Positions 1 to 7,263 of a stretch of 12,708 nucleotides of DNA are shown in pieces. The notes under the pieces were generated by a model. That model searched no databases. It saw only the letters and a program-made list of their open reading frames with translations, and was not told the DNA's origin. The stretch lies in contig NW_025955728.1 in NCBI RefSeq assembly GCF_022376445.1, positions 1-12,708 on the forward strand. The letters run 5' to 3'. Within the stretch, counting starts at the first letter, position 1, and the number at the start of each line of letters is the position of its first letter. This DNA is from Fomitopsis serialis (taxonomy: Eukaryota; Basidiomycota; Agaricomycetes; Polyporales; Fomitopsidaceae). The translations under genes were made by a program, and so were the position numbers.

Positions 1-1
1 G

Positions 2-1381
2 CCAGTCAAGCTCGTCCTCGCAAAAGTGAGTTATTCACCAGCACAATCCTCTTGGACTCACCCTTCAGTATTAGCTTCGTAAGTTCGCATATGCCGTCAT
101 CAACTCGTCGACGAAACTCCTCCCGGCATGGGAGAAGATACTCGAGAAGTTGAAGCTTGCCATCAACATGATGCCGCGTGACGTTCGAACCCGCTGGAAC
201 TCGACCTACGAGATGATCGTATTCGCATTAGCATACCGAAGTGCGATTGACGGACTCACCGGTGACAGGGCCATGGAGTTGAGACAACTTGAGTTGGACA
301 ACGGCGAGTGGAAGATCGTGACTCAGCTGTGTGACATTCTCAAGGTTGGTCACACCTGTCACCCGTGCACCGCACTGACGTGACGCTGCGCTAGATATTC
401 TACGATGGCACTCAATTCTTCTCGCGAGATACGCCCAACCTCGCCATGGTCATACCAGCCATGGATCTGTTGGACGAGCATCTTACGAATTACTCACTGA
501 ACCCGAACATCTTGCCCTCCATCCGTGCTGCTGTGAAGCTTGCGAAGCGTACTCTCAACCGCTACTACGGCCGGACTGACGACTCGACTATATACCGCAT
601 TGCTATGGGTGAGTCTCGGTTTATCCACACACATTTTAAACTCACCATCTCCTAGTGCTTCATCCTCGCCACAAGCTGGCCTACTTCAAGAATGCGAAGT
701 GGAAAGACGATTGGATCAAGACGGCCGAGAACCTTGTCTGTGATGGGTATGCCGACTGGCTATCTCGCCACGGCACCAAGAGCTCGAACGAGGCTACTGG
801 GGATGATGAGAGCGAGGATGACGAGGATGATCATGCTTCCAAGGTGCGTATATTATATGTTTCTGTGTGTCCTGATACTTACCCTGGCATGCTAGTCGAA
901 GAATATCTTCGACAACATGCCAGCTCTTGCCCCATCAAAGCCAGCCAATGTCGCAGATGAACTCAAGCATTACCTCTCGGCCGACATCGAGGCTACAACT
1001 GACCCTATCAAATGGTGGTACGAACATCGCGGTCAGTATCCGAACCTTTCGTGGATGGCCATGAGTTTCTTGACCATACCCGGTACGTCCTTAACATCCG
1101 AGTCAGCCATTAGTTGTCAGTTATTGATCACCATCGCAGCGACATCTGTCGATGTCGAGCGCATCTTCAGCCGCGGTCGCTTAATCCTACCGCATATCCG
1201 TAATGGAATGTCGCCGCAGTCGATCCGCGCCCTTCTCTGCCTCGGTGATTGGAGCCTGCGTGGCCTGATCAAGGACCGCGACTTGCGCAAGATCGCTTCA
1301 GAGGAGGACGACGGTACCGAGATGTGTGAGCGGTGCGAAGGTGCAGATGTCATTGAGGTCAGTGGATCAGACGATGAGTAA
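2..1381 (+). CDS. hAT-family transposase, C-terminal part, 5' end outside window
   Basis: DNA transposase of the hAT superfamily, which excises and reinserts its element. Exons that join in frame are 2-25 (phase assumed), 75-344, 395-608, 656-843, 896-1082 and 1140-1381, all with GT-AG introns of 47-57 nt. They give 374 visible residues with no internal stop. Diagnostic motifs are DVRTRWNSTYEM (about residues 44-55), VLHPRHKLAYFKNAKW (about 170-185), the WWYEHRGQYP segment in exon 5, and the hAT dimerisation signature IPATSVDVERIFS (about 293-305), whose codon A is split exactly by the last intron. An acidic tail ends at TAA 1379-1381. The N-terminal BED finger and the first catalytic acidic residue would lie left of the window. 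The visible part looks intact rather than decayed, so the copy may be recent. The family call is firm; activity cannot be judged. Confidence 0.9.
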
Positions 1382-1489
1382 CAGAATGGATACGTCGACT
1401 CGGCCCCGGAGCTGCTGCGTCACGAATGTATGTATTTCTTGTGCTATGTATATGCATCGATGGTCCTGTGCGAACCTGTGCACTACCCG

Positions 1490-1629
1490 TGCTGAACCCG
1501 CGACCCGCCATGACCCGCCACGACCCGCCCTGACCCGCCGATAACCCGTACCCGTGTAGACGGGCCTGTACCCTCACGGGTGCGGATACGGGTATGCGCC
1601 GTGGCACCCGCGGGTGTACCCGTGCTCTG
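1490..1629 (+). mobile_element. hAT 3' terminus with subterminal repeats
   Basis: Downstream of the transposase stop lies a block rich in CCCGTAC and GACCCGCC motifs. GACCCGCC occurs four times at exact 10-bp spacing (1502-1539). The block ends in ACCCGTGCTCTG at 1629, which read on the minus strand starts CAGAGCACGGGTAC. hAT elements typically have short terminal inverted repeats starting CA, with repeated subterminal motifs that bind transposase. The 8 bases after 1629 (cgctactg) would be the target duplication, but the left end is not in the window, so this cannot be confirmed. A related block occurs at 6072-6225. The exact end is inferred. Confidence 0.6.
1502..1539. repeat. Four 10-bp-phased GACCCGCC motifs
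   Basis: GACCCGCC repeats at 1502, 1512, 1522 and 1532, each separated by two variable bases. The spacing equals about one helical turn, as expected for a multimeric protein-binding array on one face of DNA. It lies inside the hAT terminal region, so subterminal transposase binding is the likely role (inference). Confidence 0.7.
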
Positions 1630-1770
1630 CGCTACTGGCTGACGAACCTCGCCGGCGCGAGGTGAGATTGAGAGGGTAGGGGGGTCTCTGAGATTCGAAG
1701 GGAACAAGTCCCAGAGTATATACAGGAAAATACGGTCCGAAGACCAAGAGAGCCAAGAGAAATACAAGAA

Positions 1771-1965
1771 ATGATGAATGAAAGTGATAAGGAAAGTAGC
1801 CAATCGGAGAATGTCACAACGCTCGACCCGGACCTACTAACACATGAGAGCATCCAACTCGGCCTTCCGCAGGTTCCGCATAACGGGCGACCGCCCCCGA
1901 ACGGCGAAGGTCATAACCGGAGCCGGTGACAGTCCTCGAAGATATGAGACAGCGGCAGGAGTTCG
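1771..1965 (+). pseudogene. Possible gag-like remnant, frame-shifted
   Basis: An ORF of 52 codons starts at ATG 1771 and stops at 1927-1929; its frame is open from 1672. It is rich in S, E, N and P, like N-termini of fungal LTR-retrotransposon Gag proteins. From 1920 a second frame reads EPVTVLEDMRQRQEFA before a TGA at 1962-1965, a charged segment of the kind that begins Gag coiled coils. The two frames join with a one-base shift. A third frame then leads into the gene starting at 1982. I see no LTR, primer binding site, protease or reverse transcriptase, so the Gag reading rests on composition only. It could instead be the decayed 5' part of the 1982-2688 gene. Confidence 0.3.
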
Positions 1966-1981
1966 CCTGACTTACACGAAC

Positions 1982-2688
1982 ATGCCGCACCTCGACCCAA
2001 CTTCCGAAGCGTATGCTGCCCGCTACTACCGCCTCCTAGAGGTCCTCAAGACCGAGGGACTTGTCGAGCCGCGATACGATGCCAACAGTCCCGGAGAGTG
2101 GCTGGCTTGGGCTCACGGAGTCCGTTGGATGATCGTACGTGCCTCCGAACTTAGACTATCGTTCGAACCATCGAACCGACCTTCGAACAGCGATTCTTGT
2201 TCGAGTCCCGCAGCCGGGCCATCCTGCTGGCGAACGATACGCTTCCTGCTCCTAGGTCGTTCCCCGAGATCGACGAGTTGATGCGTTACCTCGACGAGGT
2301 CTTTCACCGCGATGGCAACCAGGGAGACATCCTAGGTTCGCCCTACCCTACGATCGCGTGGTCCGAGACCTTGGTACTGCTCGAACAAGTCAACCAGGCC
2401 GAGCGTCGTCCCCTCGCGAACCCGCAGTATCAGCGCGAGTCGTTGATCCTGTCCGACTTTCGCCAGCTGCCCGACAACCTCGAGTCCATGGGTCGAGCGA
2501 TCCACAACATCGCAGTCGACCAGCGCCGCACGCACGGTACCCTCGTTGGGTTGCTCGAAAGCCTGCTCGAGCGCGTCAACACTGACCGTGGTTCCGACAC
2601 CGGCCCGTCTGTTCGTAGGGGTAGGGGTGGTGGTCATGGGTGTGGAGGTCGAGGCCATAGATACGAGAGTTGCCGAGGTCGTCACTAG
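1982..2688 (+). CDS. Hypothetical protein with RG-rich C-terminus
   Basis: Not recognised. Exons 1982-2134 and 2191-2688 join in phase 0 across a 56-nt GTACGT...AACAG intron and give 216 residues. The start at 1982 is chosen for its good context (A at -3); the frame is open upstream to an ATG at 1844, a possible longer form. The N-terminal 50 residues are rich in Y, L, E and W. The middle is mixed alpha-helical, with a predicted amphipathic stretch (NLESMGRAIHNIAVDQRR). The last 25 residues are R/G-rich (RRGRGGGHG) with two Cys and several His, suggesting nucleic-acid binding. C- and G-ending codons dominate, as in the neighbours. It may be a host gene or a Gag-like protein tied to the remnant just upstream. 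It converges on the minus-strand repeat gene, with 211 bp between their stop codons. Confidence 0.5.
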
Positions 2689-2899
2689 TTAGTTTGACGT
2701 AGCCATGTACTTGCCCCGGAGTCCTACCAATGTAGCGACGCTTCTAAACCGCTTGCCTCTGCCACTAAGGGTTCCGAACATCGACACTTGAGCTTCGAAC
2801 ATTGGACGGTTCCCTCGAACGGACGGATAGCGCGTCGACCGTTCTGACTTAGTGTATCGTTGTATCGACCGTAAATGGCGTTTTCGGTGGGTAGGTGAG

Positions 2900-3714
2900 C
2901 TAGGGGCTCATCAGCGATACATTGTCGTCCGAGGCGTGGGCCGTCCTGGGCACTGGGACGGGACCGATGGGAGGAGGGCGGGGTCGGTTGCGACCCGCGT
3001 AGTCGACGGGCCCTCGCGGCGCGCTGACGTCCGGCGCGGAGACCGTCCTCGTCGCTGGGACGAGACCGACCGGAGCAAGGCGGGGTCGGTTGCGACCCGC
3101 GTAGTCGATCGGTCCTCGCGGCACGCTGACTTCCGAGGCGGGGACCGTCGTCGTCTCTGGGACGACACTGACGGGAGCAAGACGGGGTCGGTTGCGACCC
3201 GCGTAGTCGATCGGCCCTCGCGGCGCGCCGACGTCCGAGGCGGGGACCGTCCTCGTCGCTGGGACCAGACCAACCGGAGCAAGACGGGGTCGGTTGCGAC
3301 CCGCGTAGTCGATCGGCCCTTGCGGCGCGCCGACGTCCGAGGCGGGGACCGTCCTCGTCGCTGGGACGAGACTGATGGGAGCAAGGCGGGGTCGGTTGCG
3401 ACCCGCATAGTCGATCGCCTCACGAGGCACGGCGGCCTGCGGTGCGGCGGTCCTGTCTTGCGCTATGACACCGATGGGCGCAAGACGGGGACGCTCGGGC
3501 CCGAGATAATCTTTGCCCGTCCCAGACCCCTTTCTTGTGCCTGAGCCGGGGCGGTCTAGGCGCGGATTGTCAAAGCGAGCAAAACAAGCAGGTTAGACAT
3601 TGTCAGTGTATTGGGTGATACCCAAAGGATTCACAACTCACCTATGATACGGGCCCGCTTGTTATCAGCGCCCGGAGCTGAGGAACTTGGGGAGGAAGGT
3701 CGCTTGCCGGACAT
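2900..3714 (-). CDS. Hypothetical protein with six 34-residue repeats
   Basis: Not a family I recognise. On the minus strand, exon 1 is 3714-3642 and exon 2 is 3555-2900, joined across an 86-nt intron (GTGAGT donor, TCTAACC branch-like motif, CCTAG acceptor). Splicing gives exactly 243 codons, 242 residues. The N-terminus is MSGKRPSSPSSSAPG followed by DNKRARI, a basic NLS-like motif. A G/S/T linker follows, then one degenerate and five good copies of a 34-residue unit starting [IV]DYAGRNRPRLAP. The plus strand is also open here because the unit is 102 bp, but the minus strand is preferred: it has the intron, an ATG and a rational N-terminus, and substitutions between copies are milder in its frame. 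Pro/Arg-rich repeats suggest a disordered, possibly nuclear protein (inference). Confidence 0.7.
2955..3464. repeat. 102-bp tandem minisatellite, five copies
   Basis: Five units of exactly 102 bp start at 2955, 3057, 3159, 3261 and 3363; a decayed sixth follows to about 3555. Each of the five contains the perfect inverted repeat GGGTCG-gttg-CGACCC. The region from GGGGTCGG to TAGTCGA is nearly invariant, with one change in copy 5. The length is a multiple of three, so copy-number change keeps frame in the gene on the minus strand. Confidence 0.9.
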
Positions 3715-3775
3715 CTGCTAAGGAGATTCTGTTCGTTTTAAGGCGGTTCCAAAACGTCCACATGTTATTACTTAC
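3715..3775 (-). other. Candidate 5' UTR intron ending at the ATG
   Basis: On the minus strand a perfect GTAAGT donor at 3775 pairs with a TTAGCAG acceptor at 3717-3715, and ATG 3714 follows immediately. The 61-nt length fits the neighbours' introns. An upstream minus-strand ATG is followed within three codons by TGA, so the exon before it is probably untranslated. Confidence 0.45.
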
Positions 3776-4057
3776 CACCTGATCTGACGATAACGTGCTA
3801 CGAAGGCTACTGAGACCGCAGTACACTGCAGTAAAAGACGAAACAAGACCAGGCGACGGTCAGCCACCCATCAATCTGACGCGTCACAGCTCACGTGGCA
3901 AGCCACAGAACGGAGGTTCTGACACGTGATGCCGATCACCTCGATCAAACTCAGACGAACCGCTTGTGGACTGGCCTGTTTCGTCCTACTTCCTTTCATA
4001 CGCATCTCTGCCAGCCACTCTCACCTCTCTCTCGTCTCGCACTCCCGTCTTGCTTCC
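3776..4057. promoter_or_regulatory. Divergent promoter region with nested palindrome
   Basis: This lies between the minus-strand repeat gene and the plus-strand zinc-cluster gene. At 3891-3929 two CACGTG E-boxes (3892-3897 and 3923-3928), inside TCACGTG...CACGTGA, enclose two small inverted repeats: GTGGC-aa-GCCAC (3895-3906) and AGAAC-ggag-GTTCT (3907-3920). CACGTG is the core site of bHLH factors such as fungal Cbf1/Tye7-type regulators. From about 3975 to 4057 the plus strand becomes pyrimidine-rich, as is common at fungal transcription starts before an ATG. Regulation of either gene is inferred. Confidence 0.5.
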
Positions 4058-5055
4058 ATGTCTTGCCCCACGTTCGACTTCAGCGACCCGTCCAAGGCTC
4101 GCAAAACGATGCAGCGCTTTGCAGCGCACCTCAAGGCCGCGGTGAACGCGTCGCCTGCCGACCTTCTGGACCTCACCAAGAAAGTGGGGAAGATTCTGGT
4201 AAGTAAACATGCATTATACTCGAATAATGACAACCGACGCGTCTTGAAGTACGACAACTGCGACGCGATTGTCGCTGCTGCAAGAGGTGGCGCGCTAATG
4301 CCGAGGATCGTCGGATACGCGTACGAGGAGTACATCGGCCAGCTCGACTTCTTCCTGGCCAACATCAAGGAGGACGACGACCGCGAGTTGACGTCAATTC
4401 CGCAGGAGTTGGTCGCCGATCTTCCCGTTCCCCAGATCATGGTGGACTCTTTGGCTGGGTGGTGGGATAAGTGTACGTCTCAATGGGCTACGACACCGCG
4501 TCGTTTCTTACGTTTAGACTGACATCAACTTTAGTTGAGATTCCCGACGACGGAAGTAGTCAAGACACTGCGCACGCGCAGGACGGAGACAACGAGGCGG
4601 CTCAGGACCCACAGCCCGGACCGAGCACAGGAAGCAAACGGCGGCGTGCGGAGTCAACCGCGCCGAAGAAGAAGGTCTCGGAGACCGACAACGACCTGGC
4701 GAAGCCACCCCCTCCAAAGCGGTCGAGGGTTGAGGCCAAGGGCAAGAAAGCGGACTCGCCCGCTCAGGTCTCTGACGGTGGGGAGCCCGAGGTGGATGTC
4801 CCCGAGCCGAAGACACGAGCATCGAGGCCGCCAGCGAAGAGCAGGAGCTCGTCGGCAGCGGCCGGGAAGAAGGACGCTCCTCCCGAGCCTAAGAAAAAGG
4901 TCCTCCGGAGGACCCCTGCTCAAACCAAGACGGCACCGACCAAGACGGCACCGACCAAGACGGCCCCGATCAAGACGGCCGCGACCAAGACGGCCGCGAC
5001 CAAGACGGCACCTCCGCCGGCGAAGTCGAAGGCCAAGACCCCGGCGTCGGGATGA
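4058..5055 (+). CDS. Hypothetical nuclear-type protein, N-terminal part of broken zinc-cluster gene
   Basis: Function unknown. Exons 4058-4198, 4250-4472 and 4535-5055 join to 295 codons (294 residues). The start follows a pyrimidine-rich leader; an in-frame ATG at 3929 would add a hydrophobic, signal-like segment but lies within the palindrome, so it is less likely. Residues 1-121 look alpha-helical (FDFSDPSKARKTMQRF, then EEYIGQLDFFLANIK). After that comes a disordered charged linker with NLS-like KRRR (about 156) and KRSR, then six TKTAP-type repeats (about 252-281). The frame ends at TGA 5053-5055, overlapping ATG 5052-5054 of the downstream frame. That frame carries the expected continuation with two introns and a cysteine cluster. 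Most likely this is one gene with a single-base break. The 51-nt first intron has no stop and keeps frame if retained. Confidence 0.65.
4924..5013 (+). repeat. 15-bp repeat, six copies, encoding TKTAP/TKTAA
   Basis: Six head-to-tail copies of ACCAAGACGGCNNCG (4924, 4939, 4954, 4969, 4984, 4999), with small changes, encode a Lys/Thr/Ala/Pro linker. The 15-bp unit keeps frame. Confidence 0.85.
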
Positions 5056-5596
5056 AGAGCCAAGCGTCTGCCTCCGGATCCGCGGGAACGAGCAAAAAGA
5101 AGACTGCTACGTTCGTGGACAACACGGACGATGAGGACTCAGTAAGTAAACTTCCCTGATCGCCCTCTTGCCTTACTGACAAGGAAGGATGCAAAGGATG
5201 AGGATAATCTGGAGGACGAGATCTCGGTGAGCGAAACGTCTCTAACTCGGTTTCTGCCTGGCTGACAAGGTCTAGCCGCTGCCCTGCGTCGCTTGCAAAA
5301 AGACGGGGCGAGATTGCAAGTACACGCCGGTGGAAGACGAGAAGGGCGCGAAGATGATCCACCCGGCGCGATGCGACACATGCGGTCCCCCGTTCAACGC
5401 GTCCTGCTCGCTCGTCCCCTTCAACCTTATCACCGGCAAGGGATATCGAAGCTCCACGTCCTCCACGATGGGAGCGAGGTTCCGCAAGTTCGCGGCCAAG
5501 CTGATCAAGGACGGCAAAGCGCCACCACCTCGGGCGCTACATCAGGAAAAACACTTTCGGCGCCAAATGGTTTGGGATTTTTCCCAATTAGCATGA
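5052..5596 (+). CDS. C-terminal part with Zn2Cys6-like cysteine cluster, separate frame
   Basis: Exons 5052-5141, 5188-5226 and 5276-5596 join in phase 0 (introns of 46 and 49 nt; the second has a CTAAC motif) and give 149 residues. An S/T/K-rich start, then an acidic stretch, leads to PCVACKKTGRDC and, 18 residues after its last Cys, CDTCGPPFNASC. The spacing is C-x2-C-x6-C-x18-C-x2-C-x7-C. Fungal Zn(II)2Cys6 DNA-binding clusters use C-x2-C-x6-C-x5-12-C-x2-C-x6-8-C, so only the loop is long. The location at the C-terminal end of a gene is atypical. The first ATG overlaps the upstream stop as ATGA, so this is probably the 3' half of the preceding gene after a -1 shift or lost base. The last 15 codons become AT-rich, suggesting the native C-terminus was replaced near 5550. 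Confidence 0.6.
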
Positions 5597-6071
5597 ACTG
5601 GGATATGAGCGACAAAGAGCGGTTTATGACTGACAGAACCCGGTTGAGCATCTCTGCACGTGGTCTACGTATGTCAATACGTCGATTCTGCAGTTCTTGA
5701 CACCACCAAAACTACATATCTGCTTCAGTAGCTACTATAAGCACATAATAATTGATTGTACGTCTCAACCGTTCACTACGCTTCACAAGCACACTCGTCT
5801 CGAGCTATGGGATTTCCACCACATTTTCAAGCACTGTGAAGAATGTACATTATTTGCGCCTCATTATAGTACATTGTACATGACTTTTGCGACCCGGAAC
5901 ACTACATGTCTGTACAATACAACCGTCAATGACAATGACAATATGTGCATCAAAATGCAGGGCCAGTATCGCATGGAAATGGCCCCACTACCAGACTCTG
6001 AGCCTCAGCCTCAGCCTCAGCATCAGCCCATTCAACTTGCCACTGCCACTGCCACTGCCACACGTCACTGT
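5597..6071. other. Gene-poor stretch with short simple repeats
   Basis: No convincing gene. The sequence is more AT-rich than the flanking genes. It contains short simple repeats: CAGCCT-type triplication near 6000-6027 and GCCACT-type 6-bp repeats near 6039-6061. Reading frames crossing it are low-complexity. Confidence 0.6.
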
Positions 6072-6225
6072 CAAGCACGGGTACGCCCGCAGGTATCCCG
6101 AGGTGTACCCGTACCCTTACCCACCCGGGTACAGACCCACCGCAGCAAGTACAGGTTATGTGCGGGTATGCGTGGGTCGGCGGGTCTACGGGCAGGCCGG
6201 CGGGTCAGAGCGGGCAGATGCTCTG
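6072..6225. mobile_element. Second hAT terminus or short non-autonomous hAT element
   Basis: Starting at 6072 the plus strand reads CAAGCACGGGTACGCCCGC, which matches the minus-strand reading of the transposase element's end at 1629 (CAGAGCACGGGTACACCCGC) with few changes. Further in, both share GGTTAT followed by GGCGGGTC motifs; here GGCGGGTC lies at 6179 and 6199, a 20-bp spacing, and GGCGGGTCAG(A/G)GCGGG is common to both. The right side ends in GATGCTCTG at 6225, which inverted reads CAGAGCATC and could be the other terminal repeat, making a 154-bp miniature element. The flanking 8-mers (gtcactgt and cttgaatg) do not match. It could equally be the left end of a longer element reaching rightward. 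Confidence 0.55.
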
Positions 6226-6515
6226 CTTGAATGAGTAAAATGGGTGCTCGTCAGGGTTATTCAGATTTGCCTGGTAGACCTCGTCCGCGATCAGCACGAG
6301 CTCCTGCATTGTCTTCCGCTCGAGCAGTGCGCCAGTTGGGTTCCCTGGGTTAATCATGACCGCGCGGCGTCACACTCTCCCCATCTGTCCCGCCCCACTT
6401 GAGTGCCATGCTGATCTTGTTGAGCGACATCGACTAGCCATCCAACTCGGAGAGGTGGTACGGGAGCGCAACGTGGAGACCAAGCTGTCGAGCCACGGCA
6501 GCTTCCCGAACCGTT
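6226..6515 (-). pseudogene. Alanine aminotransferase fragment, decayed
   Basis: On the minus strand the translation gives pieces of a PLP-dependent alanine aminotransferase (fold type I; alanine plus 2-oxoglutarate to pyruvate plus glutamate). In order they are AAVARQLGLHVALPYHLSEL, then DG-stop-SMSLNKISMAL, then, after a one-base frame change, VMINPGNPTG, then ADEVYQANLNNPDEHPF and YSFK. INPGNPTG and ADEVYQ are hallmark motifs around the cofactor pocket. The stop (TAG, about 6435) sits where a Trp would be expected. About eight residues are missing between MQEL and VLIADEVYQ. The PLP-binding lysine region is absent, because the fragment stops at the hAT-like sequence at 6225. Only about a fifth of a normal protein remains. 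Family recognition is strong; the exact ends are approximate. Confidence 0.8.
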
Positions 6516-7263
6516 TCAGGTCTGTCGTGCTTGCCATGGGCCAGGACGCGCCAGCAGACTCGTCGAGGGGACCGGAGCTCGCACACATAGACGAGCAGCA
6601 CTGTCGTCTTCTAGAGCAACATGCCCATGTGGCGACGTCTCAGCCGTTCGTGAGCGCATGGACAGGGAGACGAGCAATGTTCTCACCTTGTAATATCGCC
6701 ACTCTCTTCGTCGCTCTCTGCTCGCTGCTGCGTTCTTTGTGCCGTGTTCGAGCCTTCTTGCGTTGATCACGCCCTTCCTCCGTCCGATCGTGTATGGCTT
6801 CGAGCTGACATGTTTTCACAGGTCGCTCGGTGCATGTCGCTGCACGGGGCACTGGTCCAGACGCACATCTCCGCGTGTCTGTCCTGGTCAAGCACACTTC
6901 AGTGAGGTGCATACGTGTCTGTGTCGATGAACACCCGCACTGCCTGACGTACCTCCTAGCCCACGTCCTCGTCCTCCTGATCTCGAGCCATCCGCTCTTC
7001 CCGTGGTCCTGGTACGTACGTCGTGCCCTCGGCCTGATTGCGCGTGCTAACGCGCCTCTTCCGCGGGCCAGTGTCACGGCAACACACATCCAGTGTGTGT
7101 GAATGCGCTGACCTTTCCCGCTCGTCTCCTTGCCTGCTTGCCCGCCCACTCAACCGGCCGCCCGCTCGCATGCCCACTTGCCAGCCCGCTTCCCTCCCCG
7201 GTTGTCTCCTCGCTCGACGCTTGTCTGCCCCGCCACCCATTCGTCGGCCGTGTCTGCACGCAG
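6516..7263. other. Unassigned stretch with no firm gene
   Basis: Many overlapping open frames exist on both strands but none has convincing composition. Two intron-like segments are visible on the plus strand: 6900-6960 (GTGAGG...CTAG) and 7011-7071 (GTACGT, GCTAAC, GCCAG). On the minus strand about 6690-6810 reads a highly charged stretch (TEEGRDQRKKARTRHKERS) followed by a GTGAGA donor. These hint at decayed gene pieces. The CT-rich part at 7120-7220 looks like simple drift. Confidence 0.4.

Noticed and set aside
2161..2220. Repeated TTCGAAC words resembling a tRNA T-loop
   Set aside because: No acceptor stem, anticodon arm or matching folding; they lie in and around an intron.
2955..3464. 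CRISPR-like array
   Set aside because: The units are contiguous 102-bp coding repeats without distinct spacers, in a eukaryotic genome.
2852..3544. 230-codon plus-strand ORF over the minisatellite
   Set aside because: It is open only because the 102-bp unit keeps frame. The minus strand has an intron, ATG and exact codon count, and milder changes between copies.
4535..5134. 199-codon plus-strand Arg-rich ORF
   Set aside because: It is a shifted shadow of the Lys/Pro-rich linker; the correct splice at 4472/4535 enters the other frame.
6064..6233. 8-bp target duplication around the second hAT block
   Set aside because: The flanking 8-mers gtcactgt and cttgaatg do not match.
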